Source of the DNA: an uncultured Aquimonas sp.
Lineage (GTDB): Bacteria > Pseudomonadota > Gammaproteobacteria > Xanthomonadales > Xanthomonadaceae
DNA length: 64,000 bases
Direction of reading: 5' to 3'
Assembly: GCF_937888285.1 (NCBI RefSeq)
Contig: NZ_CALART010000056.1
Coordinates: forward strand, 62,001-126,000
Below are positions 9,929-20,521 of this stretch, piece after piece. The translations under genes were made by a program, and so were the position numbers. The notes under the pieces are model-generated. The model was not told the DNA's origin, searched no databases, and worked only from the letters and a program-made list of their open reading frames with translations. Each line of letters begins with the position of its first letter. Positions within the stretch are counted from its first letter, which is position 1.

Positions 9929-12265
9929 TCAGCGGATCTCGTCGAGCAGGCGACGTGCGTCCTGACGCTGCTCGGACGTGCCTTCCTGGGTGACCTCTTC
10001 CAGCATGCCGCGGGCGCCTTCGACGTCGCCCATGTCGAGGTAGGCGCGGGCCAGCTCGAGCTTGGTCGCCGCAGCTTCGATGGCGTCGGCGCTCAGGCCG
10101 GCATCGCTGGCCGTCGCGGCCGCGTCGCTGCGCGAGAACTCGGGTGCGGGGGCGTAGGCCGGGGCTTCGGCGGCGACGGTGCGCTCCACTTCCGGCACCA
10201 CGAACTCGGGCTCGGCGAGGTCGATGCGGAACTCGGGTTCGTCATCGATGCGCTGGGCCGTGCCGGGCTGCGGCGGCAGAGCGGCATCCGCGCGATAAGC
10301 GCCCGTGTCGTGGGCCGGCACCTGGGGCTCGGCTGCGGGTTCCCAGCCGCCCACGGCGGCGTCCTGCGCCGGCAGGTCCATGAACAGCGGATGGTCCGGC
10401 AGGATCTCGCGCCCCATCTGCAGGGCCTGCTGCCAGTGCGCGTCGTCCGGGTCGTAGACCTGGGCGTACATGGCCTCGACCGCGCCCTCGAAGCGCGCCG
10501 GGTCATTGATGCCGTAGTAGTAGCGAACCAGATCGATGTGGCGTTCGAGGTCATCGGGCTGTTCGGCCACGCGGTCGAGCAGCTCGCGCTCCTCGGCGTC
10601 CTCGTAGGCGGCGGCATCGTGCTCGGCCTCGGCGCTGGCTGCCGGGACGCCGAAATCCGTCCCTTCGAAGCGCGAGCTGGCGACAGCACCTGCCGCTGCA
10701 GCCTTCTTGCGACCACGCCCGCGCAGACCGAGCAGGGCCAGCAGGCCGATCAGGAGCGCGCCACCGCCCCCCAGCACCAGCGGGTTCTCATACCACTCCT
10801 GGCGCGGCGGACGCGGCGGCAGGGTGTCGGCAGCGGGCGGCGCTGCCGGCTCGGCCTGTGCAGGCGCGGGCGTCGGGCTTGCGGGCGCGCTGGCGGCCGG
10901 CTCGGAAACCGTCGCATCGGCATCGGCAGGCTCGGCCGCAGCCTCGCTGCTGTCGCTGAGATCAGCGCCGGCGTCCGCTGGCGCTGCCGAGGACGCGGCG
11001 GACTCCTCAACCGGGTCGAGCGGCGGCAGCGATGAACTCGGCGCAGCGGCAGGGGCCTCAACCGTCGGTGCGGCGGCAGGCGCGCTGCTCGCGGCCGCTT
11101 CCGTAGCGGCGGTGGCGGCGCGCTGGGCCTCAAGTTCGGCGAGGCGCTGCTGCAGGGCCTGCAGCTCGCTGTTGCGCAGCTCCAGCAGGCGTTCGCTGTC
11201 GCCGCGGATCTTCTCCAGTTCCTGCACGCGCGACTTGAGCTCGCGGTTCTCCTGGCTCAGCGCCTCGCCCTGCTCGCGGGCGCGGGCCAGGTCGGCGCGC
11301 AGCTCGCGGCCCTCGGCACCGGAGGCGGCACCGCTCTGAGCCGCCGTGGCCGGCTGGTCGCCGCGCGGCGGCACGATCGCAAGACGCGAGTCCGCCGACG
11401 CCGCAGACGTCGACGTGCTGGCCGGGCGGGCCGCGCTGCGATCGGCCTCGATCGGCTGCAGCGGGGTGTCGCCCGAGGTCTGCTCGCGCACGAACTGCGA
11501 GGCCTCGCGCGCGCCGACGGCGGAGATCTCGTCCCGCGAGGGAATGCGCAGCACCGCGCCGGTACGCAGGCGGTTGATGTTGCCGCCGATGAAGGCATCC
11601 GGATTGGCGCGCTGGATCGCCACCATCATCTGGTTGATGTTCACCGAGCTGTCGGGAATCGACTGGCTGGCGATCTTCCACAGCGAGTCGCCCGAGTTGA
11701 CCGGGCCATAGCTCTCGCCCGGGGCGAAGCTGGGGGCCGCGGTGGGCGCCGCAGCGCGCGGCGTCGCCATCGGCGGCGGCGTCGACAGCGATTCCGACGG
11801 CGCCGGACGCACATCGCCCTGCGGCAGCGCCTGGGTTTCGGAAGGTGTCGCGCGCGAGGGCACCGCGACCGGCGGATCCAGCAGCAGGGTGTACTCGCGG
11901 AGCAGCTTGCCGCGCGCCCACTCGGCCTCGATCAGCAGGCTGACGAAGGGATCGTTGACCCGGTTGGGCGTGGTGATGCGGATCACCGGCTTGCCGGCCG
12001 CACCCTGCACGATCTCGAAACTGAGCGAGGTCAGCAGCGCGGCGCTGGGGCGCTCCAGGCCGATGCGCGCAAAGGCTTCGGAGGAGGCGAGCCGGATCTG
12101 CAGGTCCGCAGCTTCGCCGGGCGCGTTCTCCAGCACCGGAATCTCGGCCAGCAAGGGCTGATTCAGGCTGGACTTGACCTGCACCTGGCCCAGGCCGAGC
12201 GCGAAGGCATTGGAGGCACCGAGCGCGAAAGCGAGCGCAACCGGCAGTCTGAGCATTTTGTTCAT
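9929..12265 (-). CDS. fimV: FimV-type pilus/polar assembly protein
   Basis: A 778-residue inner-membrane protein. In order it has a signal peptide, a FimV N-terminal domain (LGQVQVKSSLNQPLLAEIPVL), a LysM-like peptidoglycan-binding segment (about residues 183-240), a coiled coil (residues about 330-390), an Ala/Pro-rich linker, one membrane span (about 495-513) and an acidic cytoplasmic tail ending in the conserved FimV TPR-like motif (LELARAYLDMGDVEGARGMLEEV). In Pseudomonas, FimV supports type IV pilus assembly and polar cAMP signalling. The ATG at 12265 (MNKMLRLPVAL) has a GGGGGA upstream and starts a proper signal peptide. Confidence 0.9.
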   Translation of the reverse strand: MNKMLRLPVALAFALGASNAFALGLGQVQVKSSLNQPLLAEIPVLENAPGEAADLQIRLASSEAFARIGLERPSAALLTSLSFEIVQGAAGKPVIRITTPNRVNDPFVSLLIEAEWARGKLLREYTLLLDPPVAVPSRATPSETQALPQGDVRPAPSESLSTPPPMATPRAAAPTAAPSFAPGESYGPVNSGDSLWKIASQSIPDSSVNINQMMVAIQRANPDAFIGGNINRLRTGAVLRIPSRDEISAVGAREASQFVREQTSGDTPLQPIEADRSAARPASTSTSAASADSRLAIVPPRGDQPATAAQSGAASGAEGRELRADLARAREQGEALSQENRELKSRVQELEKIRGDSERLLELRNSELQALQQRLAELEAQRAATAATEAAASSAPAAAPTVEAPAAAPSSSLPPLDPVEESAASSAAPADAGADLSDSSEAAAEPADADATVSEPAASAPASPTPAPAQAEPAAPPAADTLPPRPPRQEWYENPLVLGGGGALLIGLLALLGLRGRGRKKAAAAGAVASSRFEGTDFGVPAASAEAEHDAAAYEDAEERELLDRVAEQPDDLERHIDLVRYYYGINDPARFEGAVEAMYAQVYDPDDAHWQQALQMGREILPDHPLFMDLPAQDAAVGGWEPAAEPQVPAHDTGAYRADAALPPQPGTAQRIDDEPEFRIDLAEPEFVVPEVERTVAAEAPAYAPAPEFSRSDAAATASDAGLSADAIEAAATKLELARAYLDMGDVEGARGMLEEVTQEGTSEQRQDARRLLDEIR

Positions 12266-12452
12266 TTGACTCTGTCCCCCATCCGCAGCGGATGTCTGGT
12301 GGATGCCGCACTGGGGTTCGGGCCGGCTGTTCGCGCCTGACACGCACCCCGAACCGCCCCCGCCGAACTCCGGCTGAACGGCCCTAACCTAGAAACGACA
12401 TGACAACGGCGCGCTAACTATAGGTCAACGGTGACAATTCACCAACAATTAA

Positions 12453-12480
12453 GCCCGCGCCGGAAGACCTCGTCGCGGGC
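12453..12480 (-). terminator. Possible terminator after asd
   Basis: GCCCGCG and CGCGGGC form a 7-bp stem around 14 bases. Reading the minus strand, the stem is followed by CTTAATTGTT. It lies about 60 bp past the asd stop and about 190 bp before fimV, so fimV may have its own promoter in the AT-richer stretch 12380-12450. Confidence 0.4.
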
Positions 12481-12541
12481 CTGTGGGTGAATTGCATCAC
12501 ACTTTTTGACATTGGGCGCCGGAGCGACGCCCGCCGCGCAC

Positions 12542-13561
<1,020 letters not shown>

Positions 13562-13707
13562 CGAGGGAATTCCGTCGTCTGGGATGATGGGACAGGCCGC
13601 GCACTCTAGCGTGCGCGGCGGCTGATGCAACGCAGCAGGCGCTGCGCTGACAGATGTTCATGTCGCCCGCGGGCGAACTGCGGGCGCAATCGGGAAGAAC
13701 GCTGCGG

Positions 13708-14808
13708 CTACTCCGCGACCTGCCCCGGCACCCGCGGCGGCGGCTCGACATCGCCACACTGCGCGCGATGCAACAAGGCCTGATCCATCAGCACCAGGGC
13801 CACCATGGCCTCGGCGATCGGCGTGGCGCGGATGCCGACGCAGGGATCATGGCGACCATGGGTCACCACTTCAGCAGCATTGCCGTGGCGATCGACGCTG
13901 CGACCCGGCAGACGCAGGCTGGAGGTGGGCTTCAGCGCCAGATGGCAAACGAGGTCCTGACCGGTGCTGATGCCACCCAGCACGCCGCCCGCGTGATTGC
14001 TCAAAAAACCTTCCGGCGTCATTTCATCGCGGTGCTCGGTGCCGAGTTGGCCCGCGACCGCCATGCCGTCGCCGATCTCCACCCCCTTGACCGCATTGAT
14101 GCCCATCAGGGCCGAGGCCAGCTCGGCATCGAGCTTGGCGTACAGCGGCGCGCCCCAGCCCGGCGGCACGCCCTCTGCGACCACGGTGACGCGCGCGCCC
14201 ACCGAATCGCCGGCCTTGCGCAAGGCATCCATGTAGGCCTCCAGCGTCGGCACGAAGTCGCCATCGGGCCAGAAGAAGGGATTGCCCTCGACCGCATCCC
14301 AGTCGAGCTTTGCGGGCACATGCGAGCCCAGCTTGGAGACGTAGCCGCGCACGCGCACGCCGAAACGATCCGCCAGCCAGCGCTTGGCGATCACGCCTGC
14401 GGCAACGCGCACGGTGGTTTCGCGCGCCGACGAGCGGCCGCCGCCGCGGTGGTCGCGAACGCCGTACTTCTGCAGGTAGGTGTAGTCGGCATGCGCCGGC
14501 CGGAACACATCGACCAGGTTGCCGTAGTCCTTGCTGCGCGCATCCACGTTGCGGATCAGCAGCGCCAGCGAGGTGCCGGTGGTGACACCCTCGAACACGC
14601 CGGACAGGATCTCGACCTCGTCGGCCTCGCGGCGCTGCGAGGTGTGCCGCGACTTGCCGGTGGCGCGGCGCTCGATGTCCTGACGGAAATCCTCGGGCGC
14701 GATCGCGATGCCCGGCGGCAGACCGTCGATCACGCAGCCGATGGCCGGGCCGTGGCTCTCGCCGAAGGTGGTGACGCGCAGCAGGTGGCCGAAGGTGTTG
14801 TGGGACAT
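13708..14808 (-). CDS. aroC: Chorismate synthase
   Basis: A 366-residue FMN-dependent enzyme that makes chorismate from EPSP, the last step of the shikimate pathway and the precursor for the trp genes downstream. N-terminal GHLLRVTTFGESHG, the central GGGRSSARET signature and the C-terminal RHDPCVGIRATPIAEAM signature are all present. The ATG at 14808 (MSHNTFGHLL) has a GGAAG ribosome-binding sequence six bases upstream. The 253 bp upstream towards prmB carry an inverted pair of REP palindromes. Confidence 0.95.
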   Translation of the reverse strand: MSHNTFGHLLRVTTFGESHGPAIGCVIDGLPPGIAIAPEDFRQDIERRATGKSRHTSQRREADEVEILSGVFEGVTTGTSLALLIRNVDARSKDYGNLVDVFRPAHADYTYLQKYGVRDHRGGGRSSARETTVRVAAGVIAKRWLADRFGVRVRGYVSKLGSHVPAKLDWDAVEGNPFFWPDGDFVPTLEAYMDALRKAGDSVGARVTVVAEGVPPGWGAPLYAKLDAELASALMGINAVKGVEIGDGMAVAGQLGTEHRDEMTPEGFLSNHAGGVLGGISTGQDLVCHLALKPTSSLRLPGRSVDRHGNAAEVVTHGRHDPCVGIRATPIAEAMVALVLMDQALLHRAQCGDVEPPPRVPGQVAE

Positions 14809-14849
14809 GAGGCTTCCGACGATTGAGAGCGCGCTCCTTCCGGAGCGGG

Positions 14850-15038
14850 CATAGGGTGGGGCCCGGCCCACCGTGGCAATCCATGCGCCCCGGTCAAGGT
14901 TTGAAGGTCGACCTCGAGCAAGGAGTCATGAACCCTGACCAGCCGCCGAGGCGAAATCCGGGATCGCCCGCGAGCAATTGAGACAGTCACCTGCACCGAG
15001 GCGGAATCGTGCTCGGGTGGGCCGGGGCCCACCCTATG
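14850..15038. repeat. Inverted pair of REP-like palindromes between aroC and prmB
   Basis: Copy 14850-14876 reads CATAGGGTGGGG then CCCGGCCCACCGTGG. Copy 15014-15038 is its reverse complement (GGGCCCACCCTATG end). Each is itself an imperfect palindrome, and the two face each other 137 bp apart, an arrangement like REPIN/BIME units. The same element occurs at 23368, 32250, 48049, 48156, 52069 and 52209. Confidence 0.8.
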
Positions 15039-15061
15039 GGGGTTCTGCAACCCATCACGCC

Positions 15062-15979
15062 TCAGCGCGCGTCTGCCAGCGCCCGGATCGTAGCGGCGTG
15101 GGCCACCAGGTCGCCGCGCTCGACCACGAATACGCCCATCTGTCCTACCTTGAACTCGACCCAGGCGAAGGGCACTTCGGGCAGCAGGCGCACCAGCGCG
15201 CGCTCGCTTTCGCCGACTTCGACGATCAGCAGTCCGTTCTCGGTCAGGTGCGCGGGCGCATCGCGCAGGATCTTGAGCGCGAGGTCCAGGCCGTCGTCGC
15301 CGGCGCGCAGGCCGAGTTCGGGCTCGTGGGCGTACTCGGCCGGCAGCGCGTCAACCTCGGCGTGGGTGACATAGGGCGGGTTGCTGACAATCAGGTCGTA
15401 CTGCTCGCCCGCGAGCCCCGCGAACAGGTCGCTGCGGATCGCGCGCACGCGCTCGCCCACCTCGAAGCGGGCGATGTTCTCGCGCGCGAGGTCCAGCGCG
15501 TCCTCGCTGATGTCCACGAGATCCACCTGCCACTCGGGGTTGTGCACGGCGGTGGCGATGCCGATGCAGCCCGAGCCCGTGCACAGGTCCAGCGCGCGCT
15601 GCACCCAGCGGCCGCCCAGCCAGGGCTCGAAGCCGGACTCGATCAGCTCGGCGATCGGCGAGCGCGGCACCAGCGCGCGCGGGTCGGTCTTGAAGGCGAG
15701 GCCTGCAAACCAGGCCTCGCCGGTGATGTAGCAGGCCGGGATGCGCTCGCGGATGCGGCGCTCGAACAGGCTCAACACCAGATCGCGCTCGTCGGCGGTC
15801 AGTCGCGCGGCGCCGTAAGCCGGCGACAGGTCATGCGGCAGGTGCAGGGCGTGCAGCACCAGCTGGGTGGCCTCGTCCAGGGCGTTGTCGTAGCTGTGGC
15901 CAAACGTCAGGCCGGCCTGGCCGAAGCGCGTCGCGCCGTAGCGGATGAAGTCGATGAGGCTGCGGAGTTCGGCGGGCAT
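15062..15979 (-). CDS. prmB: 50S ribosomal protein L3 N5-glutamine methyltransferase
   Basis: A 305-residue SAM-dependent methyltransferase of the HemK/PrmB family. The SAM-binding motif DLCTGSGCIGI and the catalytic VSNPPYV are intact. The N-terminal helical domain (FIRYGATRFGQAGLTFGHSYDNALDEA) is the PrmB type, which methylates Gln in ribosomal protein L3, rather than the PrmC type acting on release factors. The ATG at 15979 gives the usual length. It lies upstream of aroC, as in related genomes. Confidence 0.9.
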   Translation of the reverse strand: MPAELRSLIDFIRYGATRFGQAGLTFGHSYDNALDEATQLVLHALHLPHDLSPAYGAARLTADERDLVLSLFERRIRERIPACYITGEAWFAGLAFKTDPRALVPRSPIAELIESGFEPWLGGRWVQRALDLCTGSGCIGIATAVHNPEWQVDLVDISEDALDLARENIARFEVGERVRAIRSDLFAGLAGEQYDLIVSNPPYVTHAEVDALPAEYAHEPELGLRAGDDGLDLALKILRDAPAHLTENGLLIVEVGESERALVRLLPEVPFAWVEFKVGQMGVFVVERGDLVAHAATIRALADAR

Positions 15980-16075
15980 GGCGTGTACGGCGCTTGGAAT
16001 CGGCCGCGGAGTATAGCCGCTGCTCTCCGCGGCGCCCTTGGCTTCGGCCTGCGCCGGCCCCGGGCACCGTCATGC

Positions 16076-17302
16076 TCAGGCAGCAACCGTCAGCCCATCC
16101 ACCTCGCCGGCCTGCTCGATCAGCCACTCGAGCGACCCGGCGCGCGCGCCTGCGCGCAGGAGCAGCATCTGCGCATTGCTGCCATCGGCGGGCGCCATCG
16201 CCAGTCCGAACTCGAAGCGCAGCCCGGCCGCGCCGAGCGGAGCCAGCAGGGGCAGCAGCTCGGCGCGGCTCCAGCCCAGCAGCGCGTCGGCATCGTCGGT
16301 CTCCAGCAGCAGGGTGATCTGCTCACCGCCGCTGCGGGCAAGCTGGGCCACGCTGCCGAGCGCACGCTGCAGCGCCGCTGCCAGGACCTTGAGCTCCTGC
16401 TCGCCGCGCCCCGCACCGGGCTCGATGCCAATGCTCAGCAGAGTGAAGCGCTCACCGCGCCCCAGGCGCTCGCTCACCCACTGGCTGAGGCGAGGCCGAT
16501 TGGCCAGTCCCGTCAGCCCGTCGACGAAAGCGAGGTCCTTGACCCGCGCGGCCTCGGCGCGGGCTTCGCCTTCGCGCCGCAGCACCTCGCGCGCATCGGC
16601 CACCGCGAACGCGATGGCGATGACCAGACCGAGCACGCTGACGATCACCACCGGCGTCGCCATGAAGTCGGCGCTCAGCGCGTTGCTGCTGGCGCAGAAG
16701 GCGTTCGCGTCGAAGCGCGCGGCGGCCATGCCGCTGTAGTGCATGCCGGCGACGGCCAGGCCCATGATGCCGGCGGCGCCCAGACGCAGGCCGATATCGC
16801 GCCAGCTCTGCACCACCTTCAGCTGGGCCACCACGAACAGGGCCGCTGCCGACGCCGACACGGCGATCAGCACCGAGATGGCGAACCACAGCGGGTCGTA
16901 GCCAATGCCCGGCTCCATGCGCATGGCCCACATGCCGCCGTAGTGCATCAGGCAGATGCCCGCGCCCATCGCAAGTGCGCCATAGGCGATGCGCGCGCCG
17001 CTCAGGCCGCTGCCGGTCACCAGCACCAGGGCGATGGCCGACACGGCCACCGCCGCCACCCAGGACAACACCGTCAACGTCAGACCAAAACTGATCGCCA
17101 CCGGCAGCTCGAAGGCGGTCATGCCGACGAAATGCATGGACCAGATGCCGCTGCCCATCGCCACTGCGCCGGCCAACAGCCAGCCTCGCCGACGCCCCGC
17201 GGGGCCATCGACGCGGCCGGCGAATTCGATGGCGACATAGCTCGCCAGCGCTGCGATCAGAACCGACAGCAGCACCAGCGCGGTGTCGTACGTGCCCTGC
17301 AT
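16076..17302 (-). CDS. MHYT-domain membrane sensor with degenerate GGDEF domain
   Basis: A 408-residue inner-membrane protein. Seven hydrophobic segments make an MHYT domain (residues about 8-240) with three M-H-(F/Y)-x-G-M motifs: MHFVGM, MHYGGM and MHYSGM. These are proposed to bind copper and sense O2, CO or NO. The C-terminal half starts like a diguanylate cyclase (FVDGLTGLANRPRLSQW), but the active-site loop reads SGGEQI instead of GGDEF/GGEEF and later motifs are weak. It is therefore probably not a cyclase and may only bind nucleotide or act through contacts. It is divergent from the sco gene. Confidence 0.8.
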   Translation of the reverse strand: MQGTYDTALVLLSVLIAALASYVAIEFAGRVDGPAGRRRGWLLAGAVAMGSGIWSMHFVGMTAFELPVAISFGLTLTVLSWVAAVAVSAIALVLVTGSGLSGARIAYGALAMGAGICLMHYGGMWAMRMEPGIGYDPLWFAISVLIAVSASAAALFVVAQLKVVQSWRDIGLRLGAAGIMGLAVAGMHYSGMAAARFDANAFCASSNALSADFMATPVVIVSVLGLVIAIAFAVADAREVLRREGEARAEAARVKDLAFVDGLTGLANRPRLSQWVSERLGRGERFTLLSIGIEPGAGRGEQELKVLAAALQRALGSVAQLARSGGEQITLLLETDDADALLGWSRAELLPLLAPLGAAGLRFEFGLAMAPADGSNAQMLLLRAGARAGSLEWLIEQAGEVDGLTVAA

Positions 17303-17478
17303 GGATGGACCTTGACGCTCGTGAGGGGCGCGCAGGGTGCGCGCGAGGGCATGAAGCGCGGATGCAGCTTTCGCGAAGCCGGGGTGACGATGCGCGCGCC
17401 ACGCTTTGCCCTGGCCTTCGCCGTCGATCGGCGGTTCCAGGCCCGGCCACCGCGGAGCCCGCCGTATACTCCCGCTCC

Positions 17479-18135
17479 ATGAATACGCCCGCCCCCAGCA
17501 GCAGCGGCAAGCTGCCCGTCATCGCCGTGCTGATCGCCGCGCTCGCCGCCGGCGTAGGCCTCTACGCCGGCCAGCGCTTCTTTGCGCCGGCCGACCTCCC
17601 GCAGATGCAGAACAGCCTGCTGTACCCGCAGTTCAAGCAGATTCCGGACTTCAGCCTGACCGCCGAGGACGGCCGCGCCTTCACCCAGGCCGACCTCAAG
17701 GGCCGCTGGAGTCTGGTCTTCATCGGCTTCACCCACTGCCCGGACATCTGCCCGACCACGCTGGCCGACCTCGCCAAGGCGCGCAAGGCGATGGAAGACC
17801 TGCCCGAGATCGATCGCCCGCAGATCGTCTTCGTCAGCGTCGACCCCGAGCGCGACAGCCCCAAGCTGGCCGGCGACTACGCCAAATACTTCGACCCCAG
17901 CGCCCGCGGCGTCACCGCCGATCACAGCGCCCTGCAGCCCTTCACCCGCAGCCTCGGCATGGTCTACATGCAGAGCCCGCTGGAGGAAGGCGGCTACACG
18001 GTCGACCACAGCGCGTCCGTGGCGATCATCAACCCCGAGGGCCTGCAGGTGGGCCTGGTGCGGCCGCCGCTGGACCCGATGAAGATCGCTGCCGACCTGC
18101 GTGCGCTGGCGGCACATCGCGTCGCGGGGAGCTGA
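17479..18135 (+). CDS. SCO1/SenC-type copper chaperone or thiol oxidoreductase
   Basis: A 218-residue membrane-anchored thioredoxin-fold protein. One N-terminal membrane segment (about residues 12-30) is followed by the copper-binding Cys87-x3-Cys91 (CPDIC) and His177 (VDHSAS), the three ligands of Sco proteins that load the CuA site of cytochrome oxidase. The ATG at 17479 was preferred over an upstream in-frame ATG because it starts the membrane anchor directly. No cox gene is adjacent; psd follows after 4 bp. Confidence 0.9.
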   Translation: MNTPAPSSSGKLPVIAVLIAALAAGVGLYAGQRFFAPADLPQMQNSLLYPQFKQIPDFSLTAEDGRAFTQADLKGRWSLVFIGFTHCPDICPTTLADLAKARKAMEDLPEIDRPQIVFVSVDPERDSPKLAGDYAKYFDPSARGVTADHSALQPFTRSLGMVYMQSPLEEGGYTVDHSASVAIINPEGLQVGLVRPPLDPMKIAADLRALAAHRVAGS

Positions 18136-18139
18136 GCGG

Positions 18140-18988
18140 ATGTCGCCCTCCCTGCTGCTGCAGTACCTGCTGCCCCATCGTCTCCTGTCGCGCCTGGTGA
18201 TGTGGGCGACCCGCGTGCGCCTGCGCGCCTGGAAGAACTTCCTGATCCGCCAGATCAGCACGCGCTTCGCGGTCAACTGGGACGAGGCCGATTCGGCCAA
18301 TCTCGACGACTACCCGCACTTCAATGCCTTCTTCACCCGTCGCCTGAAGGCCGGTGCGCGCCAGCCGGACCCGGCCGCCGACAGCCTGCTGATGCCCGCC
18401 GACGGCCGCATCAGCCAGCTCGGCCGGATCGAGCGCGGGCGCATCTTCCAGGCCAAGGGCCAGAGCTTCACCGCCGCCGAGCTGCTGGGCAGCGAGGAAG
18501 CCGCCGCACCGTTTGCCGACGGCTGGTTCATTACCGTCTATCTGTCGCCGCGCGACTACCACCGCGCCCACATGCCCTGGACCGGGCGATTGATCGAGAC
18601 GGTGCACATCCCCGGCCGACTGTTCAGCGTCGCGCCTTTCGCGGTGGCCGGCATCCCGCGGCTGTTCGCCCGCAACGAACGCCTGGTCTGCCGCTTCGAG
18701 ACCGACCGCGGGCCGATGGCGGTGGTGATGGTTGGCGCCATGCTGGTGTCCGGCGTCGAAACGGTCTGGGGCGGCGTCGAGATTCCGCCCTACGGCTCGG
18801 GCATCGTTCGCCGCGACCTGCGCGCGAAGAACATCACGCTGGAGCGCTTTGCCGAAATGGCGCGCTTCAACATGGGCTCGACGGTGATCGTCTGCCTGCC
18901 CAAGCAGGGCTTCGAGCTGGACGACGGCCTGTTCCCCGAGAACCCGGTGCGGGTCGGCCAGCGGCTGGGCTGGGCGCGCGACGCTTAA
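18140..18988 (+). CDS. psd: Phosphatidylserine decarboxylase proenzyme
   Basis: A 282-residue proenzyme that makes phosphatidylethanolamine. The self-cleavage motif appears as Met245-Gly-Ser-Thr (FNMGSTVIV) in place of the common LGST; cleavage between Gly246 and Ser247 would create the pyruvoyl group. The catalytic His segment (VYLSPRDYHRAHMPW) is intact. It starts 4 bp after sco and ends 3 bp before rnfC, so it is embedded in an apparent operon with redox genes. Confidence 0.93.
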   Translation: MSPSLLLQYLLPHRLLSRLVMWATRVRLRAWKNFLIRQISTRFAVNWDEADSANLDDYPHFNAFFTRRLKAGARQPDPAADSLLMPADGRISQLGRIERGRIFQAKGQSFTAAELLGSEEAAAPFADGWFITVYLSPRDYHRAHMPWTGRLIETVHIPGRLFSVAPFAVAGIPRLFARNERLVCRFETDRGPMAVVMVGAMLVSGVETVWGGVEIPPYGSGIVRRDLRAKNITLERFAEMARFNMGSTVIVCLPKQGFELDDGLFPENPVRVGQRLGWARDA

Positions 18989-18991
18989 GCC

Positions 18992-20521
18992 ATGGCGCAG
19001 CTCTACCGCTTCCACGGTGGGCTGCCGCTGGACGGCCGCAAGGGCCGGCTGCCATTCGAGCCGATCCGCCAGGCTCCGCTGCCTGCCCTGCTGTGCCTGC
19101 CGCTGCGCATGCACGCGCGCGGCCGGCTTGCGCCCTGCGTGGTCCCAGGCCAGCGCGTGCGCCGCTTCGAGGTGCTGGCGCGGCCCGAGGACCGCGGCGG
19201 TGCGTGTCTGAATGCGCCGGCGGCGGGCGTGATCGAAGCCATCGAGCCACGCGGCCTGCCGCATGCGCCCGGCGAGGTCGATCTTGCGATCCTGCTGCGC
19301 GTGGATGCCGAGCATCCGCTGGCCGCCCTGCCCTTTACGCCGATCGCGGATTGGCCCGAGCGCAGCCCCGCTGAATTGCGTACGAGGCTCGTCGAGGCCG
19401 GCGTGGCGGGCCTGGGCGGCGCGGTGTTCCCGACCGCCGACAAGCTGGCCCAGCCCTGCGACACGCTGATCCTGAACGGCGCCGAATGCGAGCCCTGGAT
19501 CGCCTGCGATGAGCGCCTGCTGGCCGAGTGCGCGGAAGACGTGCTGCGCGGCGGCCTGCTGCTGCGCCATGTGCTCGGCGCGCAGCGCGTGCGGGTCGCG
19601 ATCGAGGACAGCATGACGCCAGCGCGCGAGGCGCTCATTGCCGCACTCGCTTGCATCGAATCGGACGCGCTGGAACTTGTCGAGGTCCCGACCCGCTACC
19701 CGCAGGGTGGCGAGCGCCAGCTGATCGAGGTGCTGACCGGCCGCGAGGTGCCGCTGGGCGGGCTGCCGCAGGACCTCGGCATCGTCGTCCACAACGTCGG
19801 CACCGCGGCCGCCGCCTGGCGCGCGGTGGTGCACGGCGAAGCCCTGGTCGAGCGCGTCGTCAGCGTCACCGGCCCCGGCGTGGCCGTGCCGGCCAACTGG
19901 CGGGTGGCGATCGGTACTCCCATCGCCGATGTGATTGCTGCGAGCGGCGACTACACCGACAGCGCGCAGCGTCTGGTGATGGGCGGCGGCATGATGGGCG
20001 TCAGCCTGCCCGACGATGGCTTCCCCATCGTCAAGGCCAGCACCTGCGTGCTGGTGCTGGATGCGGCGAGCGCACGCCCCGTCGAGGACCCCCTGCCCTG
20101 CATCCGCTGCGGCGACTGCGCCGAGGTCTGCCCACCGCGCCTGCTGCCTCAGCTCCTGCACGAGAGCCTGCGCTCGGACGACATCGAGGATGCCGCGGGG
20201 CTCGGGCTTGAGGCCTGCATCGAGTGCGGCCTCTGCGACTTCGCCTGTCCTTCGCACATCCCGCTGGTGCAGGGTTTCCGCTCCGGCAAGACACGCTTGA
20301 AGCTGGTCCGACGCAAGACGCTGGAGGCGCAGCAGGCGCGCGAGCGCTACGAAGCTCGCACAGACCGACTTGAACGCGAGAAGGAAGAGCTCGCCGCACG
20401 CCGCGCTGAAGCCGGCAAGCAGGCCGCCAGTCGCGCCGCGATTGCCGCCGCCATCGCCAAGGCCAAGGCGCGCAGTTCGGCCAAGCCAGCCGAATCCGCG
20501 CGCGAGGACGAGGCGCCGTGA
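18992..20521 (+). CDS. rnfC: Ion-translocating oxidoreductase complex subunit C
   Basis: A 509-residue peripheral subunit of the Rnf/Rsx complex, which couples electron flow between NADH and ferredoxin to ion transport. It has a lipoyl-like N-terminal fold, an NADH/FMN-binding region (GLGGAVFPTADKL ... LNGAECEPW) and two [4Fe-4S] motifs: Cys370/373/376/380 and Cys409/412/415/419. The Ala/Lys/Glu-rich C-terminal helix is typical of gammaproteobacterial RnfC. It overlaps rnfD by 4 bp (GTGA). rnfA and rnfB, which normally precede it, are absent; psd occupies that place. Confidence 0.95.
   Translation: MAQLYRFHGGLPLDGRKGRLPFEPIRQAPLPALLCLPLRMHARGRLAPCVVPGQRVRRFEVLARPEDRGGACLNAPAAGVIEAIEPRGLPHAPGEVDLAILLRVDAEHPLAALPFTPIADWPERSPAELRTRLVEAGVAGLGGAVFPTADKLAQPCDTLILNGAECEPWIACDERLLAECAEDVLRGGLLLRHVLGAQRVRVAIEDSMTPAREALIAALACIESDALELVEVPTRYPQGGERQLIEVLTGREVPLGGLPQDLGIVVHNVGTAAAAWRAVVHGEALVERVVSVTGPGVAVPANWRVAIGTPIADVIAASGDYTDSAQRLVMGGGMMGVSLPDDGFPIVKASTCVLVLDAASARPVEDPLPCIRCGDCAEVCPPRLLPQLLHESLRSDDIEDAAGLGLEACIECGLCDFACPSHIPLVQGFRSGKTRLKLVRRKTLEAQQARERYEARTDRLEREKEELAARRAEAGKQAASRAAIAAAIAKAKARSSAKPAESAREDEAP

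Noticed and set aside
16076..17302. Calling the MHYT protein an active diguanylate cyclase.
   Set aside because: The active-site loop is GGEQI and later conserved residues are weak, so activity is not supported.
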